A stretch of 64,000 nt of DNA from Komagataeibacter rhaeticus (GTDB lineage Bacteria > Pseudomonadota > Alphaproteobacteria > Acetobacterales > Acetobacteraceae), in the NCBI RefSeq assembly GCF_003207855.1, contig NZ_NKTZ01000014.1, forward strand, positions 1 to 64,000. Reading direction: 5' to 3'. Below, piece by piece: positions 31,471 through 40,537 of this stretch. The position numbers and the translations under genes are program-made. The notes under the pieces were generated by a model. It searched no databases. It saw nothing but the letters and a program-made list of their open reading frames with translations, and had not been told where the DNA came from. Every line of letters starts with the position of its first letter. Position 1 is the first letter of the stretch.

Positions 31471-32769
31471 ATGAGCGAGTCCGAGAAAACCGCCACAATC
31501 TCGCTGAATGGCAAGGATGTTGCCCTGCCCGTGCTGTCGGGCACGCTTGGCCCGGATGTTGTTGACATCCGCAAGCTGCCGGCACAGGCCGGGGTCTTTA
31601 CCTATGATCCCGGTTATGGCGAAACGGCTTCATGCTCCAGCAAGATCACCTTCATCGACGGTGAAAAGGGCATCCTGCTGCATCGCGGCTACCCCATCGC
31701 GCAGCTGGCCGAACAGGCGACCTTCATGGAGGTGGCCTATCTGCTGCTCAATGGCGAACTGCCCGCAAAGGCGGAATACGACACGTTCGTAAACTCCATC
31801 AAGCACCACACGCTGCTGCATGAGCAGATCCGCAACTTCTTCAACGGTTTCCGCCGTGATGCCCATCCCATGGCCATCCTGTGCGGCACGGTGGGCGCGC
31901 TGTCCTCCTTCTATCACGAAGGGCTGGATGTCTCGAACGCCGCCACGCGCTACCAGTCGGCGCTGCGCATCATCGCCAAGATCCCGACCATCGCGGCATG
32001 GGCCTACAAATACACCCAGGGCGAGACCTTCGTGTATCCGCGCAACGACCTGTCCTATGCGGAAAACTTCCTGTCCATGATGTTCGCGGTGCCCAGCGAG
32101 CCGTACAAGGTCAATCCGGTGCTGGCACGCGCCATGGACCGCATCCTGATCCTGCATGCCGACCACGAGCAGAATGCCTCCACCTCCACCGTGCGGCTGG
32201 CGGGTTCGACCGGCGCCAATCCGTTCGCCTGCATTTCCGCAGGCATCGCGGCCCTGTGGGGTCCCGCCCATGGTGGCGCCAACGAGGCCGTGCTGAAAAT
32301 GCTGGCCGAGATCGGGCACAAGGACAACATTCCCGAATTCATCGCCAAGGTGAAGGACAAGAACAGCGGCGTGCGCCTGATGGGCTTTGGCCACCGGGTG
32401 TACAAGAACTTCGACCCGCGCGCCAAGATCATGCAGGCCACCTGCCATGAAGTGCTGGGTGAACTGGGGATCAAGGACGATCCGCTGCTTGACCTTGCGA
32501 TCGAGCTGGAAAAGATCGCCATCCATGATGAATATTTCGTCAAGCGCAGCCTGTACCCGAATGTCGATTTCTATTCGGGCATCATCCTCAAGGCCATGGG
32601 CATTCCCACCAGCATGTTCACCGTGCTGTTTGCCGTGGCCCGCACCACCGGCTGGATCAGCCAGTGGAAGGAAATGATCGAGGAGCCGGGACAGCGCATC
32701 GGCCGCCCGCGCCAGCTTTACACCGGCTCCCCGCAGCGGGACTTCACGCCGTTTGACAAGCGTGGCTGA
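31471..32769 (+). CDS. gltA: Citrate synthase (type I, AarA-like)
   Basis: The 432-residue hexameric-type citrate synthase condenses acetyl-CoA with oxaloacetate. Catalytic segments are [14 protein letters not shown] near 228-241 and [14 protein letters not shown] near 305-318. In acetic acid bacteria this gene (aarA) is one of the acetate-resistance genes and works with AarC in clearing acetate. GAGGAG lies 8 bases before the ATG. The 224-bp upstream region holds several GC-rich inverted repeats (for example CTGCCG/CGGCAG near 31376-31393) but no clean promoter. Confidence 0.96.
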   Translation: MSESEKTATISLNGKDVALPVLSGTLGPDVVDIRKLPAQAGVFTYDPGYGETASCSSKITFIDGEKGILLHRGYPIAQLAEQATFMEVAYLLLNGELPAKAEYDTFVNSIKHHTLLHEQIRNFFNGFRRDAHPMAILCGTVGALSSFYHEGLDVSNAATRYQSALRIIAKIPTIAAWAYKYTQGETFVYPRNDLSYAENFLSMMFAVPSEPYKVNPVLARAMDRILILHADHEQNASTSTVRLAGSTGANPFACISAGIAALWGPAHGGANEAVLKMLAEIGHKDNIPEFIAKVKDKNSGVRLMGFGHRVYKNFDPRAKIMQATCHEVLGELGIKDDPLLDLAIELEKIAIHDEYFVKRSLYPNVDFYSGIILKAMGIPTSMFTVLFAVARTTGWISQWKEMIEEPGQRIGRPRQLYTGSPQRDFTPFDKRG

Positions 32770-32857
32770 ATAACGACAGCACCCCCACCCGGCGGCACCG
32801 CGCGGCCGGGTGACGGGACCCGTGCCGGGCGTAACGGCCCGTAACGGGACAGACATA

Positions 32858-32893
32858 AAAAGGGGCAGGCCGCACCCGCGACCTGCCCCTTTT
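32858..32893. terminator. Bidirectional terminator between gltA and the small Fur-box gene
   Basis: Arms AAAAGGGGCAGG (32858-32869) and CCTGCCCCTTTT (32882-32893) form a perfect 12-bp stem with a 12-base loop. Having an A-tract on one side and a T-tract on the other, it can end the converging transcripts from both sides. Confidence 0.9.
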
Positions 32894-32930
32894 CCTGTTC
32901 AGGGTGGTTTTTCGGCAAGGCCCTGCCGGG

Positions 32931-33185
32931 TCAGTCGCACTCGCAGCCGTTAGTGGGGCCGGGACGCCGCTGGATGACATGATGGTCGATCCATTCCGAC
33001 ACCAGCCGCCGCGCCTCGTTAAGCGAGGATTCGGGATGGTGGATACGATACAGGGTGGTGCAGGCGTGAAAGGCCGACACATCGCTGGTCCCGACGCCAC
33101 GCAGTTCCTGGTAGGCGGTGATTACGGCACGCTCGCACTTGCGAGAGATGCGACTGTTTTCAACAGACACGATGCGATGATCCAT
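32931..33185 (-). CDS. Small hypothetical protein under a predicted Fur box
   Basis: I do not recognise this 84-residue protein. It has no signal peptide or membrane segment. It is predicted mostly helical (about residues 13-30 and 53-75), is rich in His and Arg, and has four cysteines at 17, 42, 81 and 83, the last two in the C-terminal GCECD. The ATG at 33185 has no Shine-Dalgarno sequence, and a near-perfect Fur box ends 4 bases upstream, overlapping a GATAAT that could be the -10. Leaderless, iron-repressed expression is therefore likely. The four cysteines raise the idea of metal binding, which is inference only. Confidence 0.65.
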   Translation of the reverse strand: MDHRIVSVENSRISRKCERAVITAYQELRGVGTSDVSAFHACTTLYRIHHPESSLNEARRLVSEWIDHHVIQRRPGPTNGCECD

Positions 33186-33188
33186 TAG

Positions 33189-33203
33189 TGAGAATGATTA
33201 TCA
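33189..33203. promoter_or_regulatory. Fur box
   Basis: TGAGAATGATTATCA matches the 7-1-7 Fur consensus TGATAAT-N-ATTATCA at 13 of 14 informative positions. It lies directly upstream of the start codon of the minus-strand small gene and 211 bp before pyrE, so the small gene is the probable target. Confidence 0.75.
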
Positions 33204-33414
33204 GTATTGGCATATTAGAGCGAATACCCCGTGGGGGCAAGGGAGGCGTGGCCTCACACTCTGCTGAACGGGTCACGTTATATTTCCGATACCGGCTTTT
33301 TTTTGGCAATTCCAGCAGCGGGCTGACGTAGACAGATGGATTTTCGGCTCTGTTGCGGTTAATCGTCTGTGCAGTCATTCACGACAGTAGACATTATTGG
33401 GCCGGAGATAGGGT

Positions 33415-34176
33415 ATGCACGACGCCACGGGGAACGGGGCCGGACTTTCAACAGGGTCAACCGCATGGGACCGCGATGCCGCATTGATGACGGCACGCCT
33501 GCTGCTGGAAATCAAGGCTGTCAACTTCCGCCCCGATGATCCCTATACCCTGACCTCGGGCTGGAAATCCCCGGTCTACATCGATTGCCGCCGCATCATC
33601 TTCTTCCCCCGCGCGCGGCAGAAGATCATGGAACTGGCGGTGGAAAAGATCGGCCGCCACGTAGGTTATGAAAGCATTGACGCCGTTGTGGGCGGCGAGA
33701 CGGCGGGCATCCCGTTCGCCGCCTGGATTGCCGACCGCATGATGGCGCCCATGGCCTATGTGCGCAAGAAGCCCAAGGGCTTTGGCCGCAATGCCCAGAT
33801 CGAGGGCGATGTGCCCGAAGGCATGCGCACCCTGCTGGTGGAGGACCTGACCACCGATGGCTCGTCCAAGGTGCAGTTCGCCAACGCGCTGCGCAACGCG
33901 GGTGCGATCGTGGACCACACGTTTGTCGTGTTCTTCTACGGCGTGTTCCCCGGTGCCTACCGCACGCTGGCGGACATGAACATAAGCCTGCATGCGCTGT
34001 GCACCTGGTGGGATGTACTGGAAGCCTGCGCGGGCAAGCCCTATTTCGCGGAAAAGGACGCCGCCGAGGTCCGCCGCTTCCTTGAAGATCCTTGTGCCTG
34101 GTCGGCAAAGCATGGCGGCGTGGGCAGTGCCGAGGAAGCCCTGGCACTTAAAACCAGGCGAGACGCCGGGGCCTGA
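33415..34176 (+). CDS. pyrE: Orotate phosphoribosyltransferase
   Basis: This enzyme forms OMP from orotate and PRPP in pyrimidine synthesis. The PRPP-binding motif LLVEDLTTDGSS is near residues 140-151, and the flexible-loop residues VRKKPKGFG are near 119-127. With 253 residues it is longer than the common ~215, with about 20 extra residues at the N-terminus and a C-terminal tail. This resembles the alphaproteobacterial form. It is followed 15 bp later by murI. Confidence 0.93.
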   Translation: MHDATGNGAGLSTGSTAWDRDAALMTARLLLEIKAVNFRPDDPYTLTSGWKSPVYIDCRRIIFFPRARQKIMELAVEKIGRHVGYESIDAVVGGETAGIPFAAWIADRMMAPMAYVRKKPKGFGRNAQIEGDVPEGMRTLLVEDLTTDGSSKVQFANALRNAGAIVDHTFVVFFYGVFPGAYRTLADMNISLHALCTWWDVLEACAGKPYFAEKDAAEVRRFLEDPCAWSAKHGGVGSAEEALALKTRRDAGA

Positions 34177-34191
34177 CCGACAGGCCGGTTG

Positions 34192-35031
34192 ATGGCGCGT
34201 ATCCTTGCCTTCGATTCCGGTATTGGCGGGCTGGGGGTCGTAGCCCAGCTTCGTGCCCTGCTGCCCGGTGTACCGATCGACTATCTGGCGGACACCGCCG
34301 TCTATCCCTATGGCGAGCAGCCCGATGCCCTGCTGCGGCACCGGATCGTCACCCTGCTGGGCCAGGCCATTGCCCGCCTGCGGCCCAGCGTGGTGGTCAT
34401 TGCCTGCAATACCGCCAGCACCCTGGCGCTGGACAGCCTGCGCGCGACTTATGGCATACCCTTTGTCGGCTGCGTGCCCCCCATCAAATGGGCGGCGGAC
34501 CATACCCGCACCGGCACCATCGGCCTGCTGGCCACGCGCGCCACGGTGCGCAGGCCCTATCTGCAGGACCTGCACGCCCGTTTCGCCCCGCGCTGCACCC
34601 TGCTGGCCCATGGCGCGCGCGGGCTTGCGGATATGGCGGAACGTGCCTTCCGTGGCCTGCCCCCCGACCGCACGCAGCTTGCCATCGAGCTTGACGGACT
34701 GTTCGGCCAACCCGGCGGCGCGGCAATTGATGTGGTGGGCATTGGCTGCACGCACTACACCTTTCTGCTTGATGCCCTGCGCGAAAGCGGGCCAGCCGGC
34801 GTAACGTGGCTGGACCCTGCGCCCGCCGTGGCACGACAGGCCGCACGGGTGCTGACGGAGCAGGCGCCTGCCATACCATGCGCCACGGGGGGGGAACGGG
34901 TCTGTTTTACCGCATTGCCGCCCGACTTCCCTGCCCTGCTGCCCGGCCTGGGCTGGCTGGGCTATGGGGCGGATGCCCTGTCCGTGTTCACGGCAGGGGA
35001 GAACCCTGCCACACACCCGATAGGAAACTGA
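34192..35031 (+). CDS. murI: Glutamate racemase
   Basis: The 279-residue enzyme makes D-glutamate for peptidoglycan. The two catalytic cysteines are in the motifs ACNTAST (near residue 72) and GCTHY (near 184), and the N-terminal FDSGIGGLGV is conserved. A TTG one codon upstream at 34189 is possible. The ATG is preferred. It is co-directional with pyrE and ends in element copy C. Confidence 0.95.
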   Translation: MARILAFDSGIGGLGVVAQLRALLPGVPIDYLADTAVYPYGEQPDALLRHRIVTLLGQAIARLRPSVVVIACNTASTLALDSLRATYGIPFVGCVPPIKWAADHTRTGTIGLLATRATVRRPYLQDLHARFAPRCTLLAHGARGLADMAERAFRGLPPDRTQLAIELDGLFGQPGGAAIDVVGIGCTHYTFLLDALRESGPAGVTWLDPAPAVARQAARVLTEQAPAIPCATGGERVCFTALPPDFPALLPGLGWLGYGADALSVFTAGENPATHPIGN

Positions 35032-35032
35032 A

Positions 35033-35113
35033 AGAAGTTTCTGGTGAAGCTTTTTTCAAAAAGCTTCAAAGAACGCCGCCTTTTTGAAAAAAGGCGGCAC
35101 CCAAAAGCTTTTA
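35033..35113. repeat. Double-hairpin intergenic element, copy C (clear archetype)
   Basis: This copy lies between convergent murI and the polyprenyl synthase gene, starting 2 bp after the murI stop. Hairpin 1 has arms TGAAGCTTTTTT and AAAAAGCTTCA (35045-35068), and hairpin 2 arms GCCGCCTTTTT and AAAAAGGCGGC (35075-35098). The flanks AAGTTTCTGGTG and CACCCAAAAGCTT pair over about ten of twelve positions. Confidence 0.85.
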
Positions 35114-35182
35114 TTCTTTTATCAATGCGTTGTTCCAGACAGCCTTTAAGGGCTGACGGATAACGCCAGCCCCTGCCCCGCG

Positions 35183-36187
35183 CTAGCGCAGGCGGCTGAC
35201 GGTGTAGCTGGCCGTATCCTGCAACAGCTGGCGCAGGTGGCCGGGCGGGAAGATGGACAGGGCTTCCCGCGCGGCATCGGCGTATTCAGTAGCCCGGTCC
35301 AGGGTAATGCGGATGGCATCCGTGCGGGCAATCAGCTGCAGGGCGTGATCCAGATCCTCGGGCTGCTGCTCGCTGCGTTCGATCACGCGCTGCCAGAATG
35401 CACGGTCCTCTTCCGATCCCGCCGCATAGGCGGCCAGCACCGGCAGGGTGATCTTGCCTTCGCGGAAGTCATCACCGACCGTCTTGCCCAGATGGGCCTG
35501 ATCAGCGGCGTAATCCAGCGCGTCATCCACCAGCTGGAAGGCCATGCCAAGGTTGGTGCCGTAGGATTCAAGGGCGCGTTCCACCGTTTCGTCCCGTTCG
35601 GCCACCACCGCGCCCACACGGCAGGCAGCAGCGAAGAGCGCCGCAGTTTTGCCATGAATCACTTCCAGATACTGATCAATGCGCGTGGAAAGGTCATTCT
35701 GCGTGGACATCTGCAGCACTTCCCCTTCCGCGATGGTGGCGGAAGCGGATGAGAGGATATTCATGACCTTGAGCGAGCCATCATCCGTCATGAGCTGGAA
35801 CGACCGGGCGAACAGGAAGTCCCCCACCAGTACCGATGCCTTGTTGCCGAACACCGCATTCGCGCTGGCCATGCCACGGCGCAGGGAACTTTCATCCACC
35901 ACGTCATCATGCAGCAGGGTCGCGGTGTGGATGAACTCCACACACGCCGCAAGCCCCACATGGCGCTGGTGCGTGGCATCCGGCTGGTAGCCGCACAGCC
36001 GGGCGGAGGCCAGTGTCAGCAGCGGACGCAGCCGCTTGCCACCGGCAGCCACCAGATGGGCCGCAAGCTGGGGAATGAGTGCGACGGGGCTGTCCATCCG
36101 CTCGACAATGGCGCGGTTGCACGCCGCCATGTCATCCGCGAGATATTCCGCCAGATCGCGCAGGGCGACTTCTGATCCATCTGCCAT
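35183..36187 (-). CDS. Polyprenyl (octaprenyl/decaprenyl-type) diphosphate synthase
   Basis: The 334-residue trans-isoprenyl diphosphate synthase makes the long side chain of ubiquinone. The first aspartate-rich motif is LLHDDVVDES near residue 92 and the second is LVDDALDY near 219, with GGKRLRPLL near 50. No bulky residues that would indicate a short-chain farnesyl or geranylgeranyl enzyme were identified by eye, and the family resemblance is to IspB-like enzymes. I chose the ATG at 36187. A TTG at 36259 would add 24 residues. Confidence 0.9.
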   Translation of the reverse strand: MADGSEVALRDLAEYLADDMAACNRAIVERMDSPVALIPQLAAHLVAAGGKRLRPLLTLASARLCGYQPDATHQRHVGLAACVEFIHTATLLHDDVVDESSLRRGMASANAVFGNKASVLVGDFLFARSFQLMTDDGSLKVMNILSSASATIAEGEVLQMSTQNDLSTRIDQYLEVIHGKTAALFAAACRVGAVVAERDETVERALESYGTNLGMAFQLVDDALDYAADQAHLGKTVGDDFREGKITLPVLAAYAAGSEEDRAFWQRVIERSEQQPEDLDHALQLIARTDAIRITLDRATEYADAAREALSIFPPGHLRQLLQDTASYTVSRLR

Positions 36188-36281
36188 CGGGCGGCGAGCC
36201 CCTCTGTCTTTCTGACTTGCCGTTTGGTCGGATTCCGGCAGACTAACTGCTAGGGCCAAAAGGTTACTCTCCCGGTTCCGA

Positions 36282-37142
36282 ATGTATCAACATGGATACG
36301 AGTATATGGGCGGCGCTGGAATAACGGTCAAGCCGGAGCACGCAGGCATGGGGTGTGCGACAGCGCGGGTACTCCCCCCCCCACCCACGGATGGCGGCCC
36401 GGTCACGACCGGCACCCTGCTGGGAGGAAAGGTGCTCTATCGCCAGTTTCCGACCGGAAACCGGACTGGATTGGAACCGGTCCTGATGGCTGCTTTTGTG
36501 CCCGCACGCCCCGGACAGGTGGTGTTGGAAGCCGGATGCGGCGCGGGTGCCGGACTGCTCTGCCTTGCGAATCGGGTGCCACACCTGACCGGAATCGGGC
36601 TGGAGCATGACCCCGCCACCGGCCGCCTTGCCGCCCATAATTTCCAGATCAATGCGCGCGACGGCCTGCGGATCCGCGCCGCCACCCTGCCGGCCCTGCC
36701 CGATGACCCGCTGCTGTCCGGCCCCGGCACGCGCCGGATCGACCACGCCTTTGCCAACCCGCCCTGGCACGGGCACGATTCCACGCCATCGCCCCACAGG
36801 CAGCGTGACCTGGCCCACCGCCTGCCCGACGGTGCCCTGCGCGAGTGGACGCGCGTGCTGGCGGCCCAGCTGCGCCATCATGGCACGCTGACGCTGGCCC
36901 TGCCCGCTGCCCTGCTGGCGACGGGCATCAGCGCCATGGAGGCCGTGCGGCTGGGTGGCATAAGGATTTTCCCGTTCTGGCCCCGGGCCGGGCAGGCCGC
37001 GCGCATCGTTCTGGTACAGGGACGCGCCAACACGCGCGCGGGCAGCGAAATGCTGCCCGGCCTGATCCTGCATGAAACGGATGGCCGCTTCACCCCCGCC
37101 GCGCGTGCGGTGTTGGAGGATGGTGCAGCGCTTCGTGCCTGA
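36282..37142 (+). CDS. TrmN6-like class I SAM methyltransferase
   Basis: The 286-residue protein has SAM motif I LEAGCGAGAG near residues 82-91 and the N6-adenine/glutamine-type catalytic motif NPPW near 160. YRQFPTGNRTGLEPVLMAAF near 53-72 is the entry typical of tRNA1(Val) A37 methylases (TrmN6/YfiC). It divides from the polyprenyl synthase with about 95 bp between. The first ~35 residues are unconserved, and later starts at 36306 or 36348 are possible. Modification of tRNA is inferred from family only. Confidence 0.8.
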   Translation: MYQHGYEYMGGAGITVKPEHAGMGCATARVLPPPPTDGGPVTTGTLLGGKVLYRQFPTGNRTGLEPVLMAAFVPARPGQVVLEAGCGAGAGLLCLANRVPHLTGIGLEHDPATGRLAAHNFQINARDGLRIRAATLPALPDDPLLSGPGTRRIDHAFANPPWHGHDSTPSPHRQRDLAHRLPDGALREWTRVLAAQLRHHGTLTLALPAALLATGISAMEAVRLGGIRIFPFWPRAGQAARIVLVQGRANTRAGSEMLPGLILHETDGRFTPAARAVLEDGAALRA

Positions 37143-37150
37143 AAAACAAC

Positions 37151-37235
37151 GGGAAAAAGTTTTTGGTGACGCTTTTTTCAAAAAGCGTCAGGAAACGCCG
37201 CCCTGTTGAAAAAAGGCGGCGCCCAAAGCCTTTTC
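37151..37235. repeat. Double-hairpin intergenic element, copy D (covariant stem)
   Basis: This copy lies between the convergent methyltransferase and nrdB genes. The first hairpin reads TGACGCTTTTTT with AAAAAGCGTCA (37167-37190): compared with copies C and E, an A on the left arm became C and its partner T became G, so pairing is kept. The second hairpin (37197-37220) keeps GCCGCC/GGCGGC but its inner part is mismatched. Outer arms still pair with small interruptions. Confidence 0.8.
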
Positions 37236-37248
37236 TTCCCCCTGTCAT

Positions 37249-38253
37249 TCAGTCGCCGAAAGCTTCATCCCATGTGCCCGTAGTGGAGGCACGGCTGTAT
37301 TCGGTTGCCCGGTTTTCAAAGAAATTGGCGTGCTCGACCGCATTGACCATCTCATCCACCCACGGCAGCGGGTTGGTGGCGATGTCATAGATCCCGTCCA
37401 GCCCCAGCTGGCCCAGGCGGCGGTTGGCCACGAAGCGGATGTAGCGCTTGACCTGTCCGGCATCCAGTCCTTCCACAGCACCCATCTCGAAGGACAGGTC
37501 GATGAAGGCATCCTCGTGCTCGACAATGTCGCGGCAGATCTGGCGGATGTCATCGCGCAGGGCATCGGTCCAGATTTCGGGGTTTTCCTGCACGAACACG
37601 CGGAACAGGCGGGCCATCGAATCACAGTGCAGCGATTCGTCCCGCACCGACCACGACACGATCTGCCCCATGCCCTTGAGCTTGTTGTGCCGGGGGAAGT
37701 TCAGCAGGATGGCAAAGGACGCGAAAAGCTGCAGCCCTTCGGTAAACGCGCCGAAGGCTGCCAGCGTGCGGGCGATCTGGTAGTTGTCACTGACCGAGAA
37801 CTGCTGCATGTAGTCATATTTATCCTTCATTTCCTTATACTTGAGGAAAGCGGAATACTCGGTCTCGGGCATGCCGATAGTGTCGAGCAGATGACTGTAG
37901 GCCGCGATATGGATGGTCTCGATATTGGAAAAAGCCGAGAGCATCATCAGCACTTCAGTCGGTTTGAACACCTGGCTGTAGTGCTTCATGTAGCAGTTGT
38001 TCACCTCCACATCCGACTGGGTGAAGAAGCGGAAGATCTGGGTCACCAGATGCCGCTCGCTTTCGGTCAGGGTGCGGTGCCAGTCCTTCACATCATCGGC
38101 CAGCGGGACTTCCTCGGGCAGCCAGTGCACGCGCTGCTGGGTCAGCCAGGCATCATAGGCCCATGGATAGCGGAACGGCTTGTAGACGGGATTGGCCGTC
38201 AGCAGGCTCTGTTCCATGGGGGGCTGTGCGACGGGGGCGGCTGTATCGGTCAT
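37249..38253 (-). CDS. nrdB: Ribonucleoside-diphosphate reductase class Ia, beta subunit
   Basis: The 334-residue small subunit holds the diiron-tyrosyl radical cofactor. Metal-ligand segments are visible: SDVEVNNCYMK, NIETIHIAAYSH (with the likely radical Tyr), SVRDESLHCDSM and EHEDAFID. The frame stays open into nrdA, but the ATG at 38253 has AGGACAG about 9 bases upstream and gives the usual length. An ATG at 38346 is an alternative with a 31-residue Pro/Ser-rich extension. It follows nrdA by 109 bp. Confidence 0.94.
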   Translation of the reverse strand: MTDTAAPVAQPPMEQSLLTANPVYKPFRYPWAYDAWLTQQRVHWLPEEVPLADDVKDWHRTLTESERHLVTQIFRFFTQSDVEVNNCYMKHYSQVFKPTEVLMMLSAFSNIETIHIAAYSHLLDTIGMPETEYSAFLKYKEMKDKYDYMQQFSVSDNYQIARTLAAFGAFTEGLQLFASFAILLNFPRHNKLKGMGQIVSWSVRDESLHCDSMARLFRVFVQENPEIWTDALRDDIRQICRDIVEHEDAFIDLSFEMGAVEGLDAGQVKRYIRFVANRRLGQLGLDGIYDIATNPLPWVDEMVNAVEHANFFENRATEYSRASTTGTWDEAFGD

Positions 38254-38362
38254 GGCCGTGCTGTCCTGTACGGAAATGACGCTGCCAGGCACAGGCCCGG
38301 CAGCGGAAGCATGATCGGAATCTCCCGCGTCAGGCCGCGAGAGCATGGGGCTGCCTGGCCTG

Positions 38363-40309
38363 TTACTGACAGGCCAGGCATTCCTCGTAATCGGTCGTGG
38401 TCGCGGGCCCCGCCGTGCCGGCGGCGTCCTCCCCCTCCCTGTGCGACAGGTCGCGCTTCTCCTGCCCGTCACTGACCGCATCGGCCCGCTGGATGGACAG
38501 CGAGCGGCAGTAATACAATGACTTCACCCCGCGCTTCCACGCCATGTAATGGATCTGGTGCAGGTCGCGCTTGTGCACATTGGCGGGCAGGAAGATGTTG
38601 ATCGACTGCGCCTGGCACACATAGGGCGCGCGGTCGGCCGCATGCTCGATCACCCAGCGCTGGTCCAGTTCGAACGCGGTCTTGAACACGTCCTTCTCCT
38701 GCCGGGTCAGGAAGTCCAGATGCTGGACACTGCCCTTGTTCAGCGTGATGGAGGACCAGACCTCGCTCGTGTTCTGCCCGCGTTCGGTCAGCAGGCGGTC
38801 AAGGTGGCGGTTGCGCACGGTGAACGAGCCGGACAGGGTTTTCTGCAGGAACACGTTGGCGGCAATCGGCTCGATGCCGGGGCTGGCATTGCCCGCGATG
38901 ATCGAGATCGAGGCCGTGGGCGCGATGGCCATCTTGTTGGAAAACCGCTCCATCACCCCGTAATCCGCCGCATCCGGGCACGGCCCGCGCTCTTCGGCCA
39001 GCTTGCGTGATGCCGCATCGGCCTGCGCGCGGATATGCTTGAAAATGCGCCGGTTCCAGCCCTTGGCCACCACACTTTCAAACGGCACGTTGTTGGCCTG
39101 CAGGAAGGAATGGAAGCCCATCACCCCCAGCCCCACCGAACGCTCGCGCATGGCGGCGTAGCGGGCGCGTTCCATGTCGTCCGGCGCGCGGTCGATGAAG
39201 TCCTGCAGCACGTTGTCGAGGAACAGCATCACGTCCTCGATAAACTGCGGGTTGTCCTTCCACTCCTCCCACGTCTCCAGGTTGAGCGAGGACAGGCAGC
39301 ACACCGCCGTGCGCTCGCGGCCATGCTGGTCCATGCCGGTAGGCAGGGTGATTTCCGCGCACAGGTTGGAAGTCTTGACCTCCAGCCCCGCCAGCTTGTG
39401 GTGTTCGGGGCGGGCATTGTTCACATGGTCGGAAAAGATGATGTACGGCTCGCCCTGCTCCATGCGCGCGGTCAGGATGCGGATCCACAGCGCGCGTGCC
39501 GAGACCTTGCGGATGACCGTGTTGTCCTTGGGGGAAAGCAGTGCCCATTCATCATCATCCGCCACCGCGCGCATGAAGGCGTCGGGCACCAGCACCCCAT
39601 GGTGCAGGTTGAGCGCCTTGCGGTTGGGGTCACCGCCGGTGGGGCGGCGCAGTTCGATGAATTCCTCGATCTCGGGGTGCCAGACCGGCAGGTAGACCGC
39701 GGCCGACCCCCGGCGCAGCGACCCCTGGCTGATGGCCAGCGTCAGGCTGTCCATCACGCGGATGAACGGAATTACGCCGGAAGTCTTGCCATTGCGGCCC
39801 ACGTTCTCGCCAATCGAGCGCAGGTTGCCCCAGTACGACCCGATGCCGCCACCCTTGGACGCCAGCCAGACATTCTCGTTCCACAGGTCCACGATGCCAC
39901 GCAGGCTGTCATTCGCCTCGTTCAGGAAGCACGAGATGGGCAGGCCGCGCGTGGTGCCGCCATTGGACAGCACGGGGGTGGCGGGCATGAACCAGTGGCG
40001 TGAGATATAGTCATACAGCCGCTGCGCGTGGGCCGCGTCCGCACCGTAATAGGACGCCACACGACCGAACAGGTCCTGGTAGCTCTCACCGGGCAGCAGG
40101 TAGCGGTTATCGAGCGTGGCCTTGCCAAACGCCGTCAGCAGCGCGTCGCGGCTGTGGTCCACGCGCACGGGATGGTGGCCGGGCAACTGGACCACATTGT
40201 CCAGCATGTCAGACATTTCAGGCATCGTGGCACTGTCCTTTCCCTGGACGATTCCATCGCCGCTGGCAGCACCATCGACCATGCCGCCGGATACACCGTC
40301 CAGGACCAT
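38363..40309 (-). CDS. nrdA: Ribonucleoside-diphosphate reductase class I, alpha subunit
   Basis: The 648-residue catalytic subunit reduces ribonucleotides to deoxyribonucleotides. Conserved features are GLPISCFLNE (first redox cysteine), NLCAEI (thiyl-radical region), the YYCRSL segment in the radical path, and the C-terminal ECLACQ pair that receives electrons from thioredoxin or glutaredoxin. It is shorter than E. coli NrdA because the N-terminal ATP-cone domain is missing, so activity control through that domain is not expected. The ATG at 40309 has GGAG seven bases upstream. Confidence 0.94.
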   Translation of the reverse strand: MVLDGVSGGMVDGAASGDGIVQGKDSATMPEMSDMLDNVVQLPGHHPVRVDHSRDALLTAFGKATLDNRYLLPGESYQDLFGRVASYYGADAAHAQRLYDYISRHWFMPATPVLSNGGTTRGLPISCFLNEANDSLRGIVDLWNENVWLASKGGGIGSYWGNLRSIGENVGRNGKTSGVIPFIRVMDSLTLAISQGSLRRGSAAVYLPVWHPEIEEFIELRRPTGGDPNRKALNLHHGVLVPDAFMRAVADDDEWALLSPKDNTVIRKVSARALWIRILTARMEQGEPYIIFSDHVNNARPEHHKLAGLEVKTSNLCAEITLPTGMDQHGRERTAVCCLSSLNLETWEEWKDNPQFIEDVMLFLDNVLQDFIDRAPDDMERARYAAMRERSVGLGVMGFHSFLQANNVPFESVVAKGWNRRIFKHIRAQADAASRKLAEERGPCPDAADYGVMERFSNKMAIAPTASISIIAGNASPGIEPIAANVFLQKTLSGSFTVRNRHLDRLLTERGQNTSEVWSSITLNKGSVQHLDFLTRQEKDVFKTAFELDQRWVIEHAADRAPYVCQAQSINIFLPANVHKRDLHQIHYMAWKRGVKSLYYCRSLSIQRADAVSDGQEKRDLSHREGEDAAGTAGPATTTDYEECLACQ

Positions 40310-40391
40310 TTGCATTCTCCATAACCCGCTCACAGCCGCACACAGGACCGGGCGGGTCCTGTGTGCGGGTGGAGCATCCATTTGTAATATG

Positions 40392-40407
40392 ACCCCATAT
40401 ATGGATC
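40392..40407. promoter_or_regulatory. nrdA: NrdR-like box, nrdA-proximal
   Basis: On the minus strand this reads GATCCATATATGGGGT, a fair match to the NrdR consensus ACACWATATMTWGTGT (the AT core and the last bases fit, the first three do not). Its spacing of 31 bp to the better box is what is known for paired NrdR sites. Confidence 0.55.
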
Positions 40408-40422
40408 AGACTGCTGTCGATT

Positions 40423-40438
40423 GCACTACATAATGTGT
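40423..40438. promoter_or_regulatory. nrdA: NrdR-like box, nrdA-distal
   Basis: On the minus strand this reads ACACATTATGTAGTGC, matching the NrdR consensus at most positions including ACAC and GTG ends. It is about 115 bp upstream of the nrdA start and 31 bp (three helical turns) from the second box. The nrdR gene itself is not in the window. Confidence 0.7.
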
Positions 40439-40537
40439 GGGGACAAAATGTGGACCGTTGCGCCGAATCAGCGGGCAAGCTTGCGTCAAGTATGCAAAAG
40501 GCATCTTTTATTTTTTTAAATTCGGCATGCCCGCCCC

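Noticed and set aside
33160-33378. A 72-codon minus-strand frame around the Fur box
   Set aside because: It overlaps the start of the better supported small gene and covers the Fur box and likely promoters. Composition is not protein-like.
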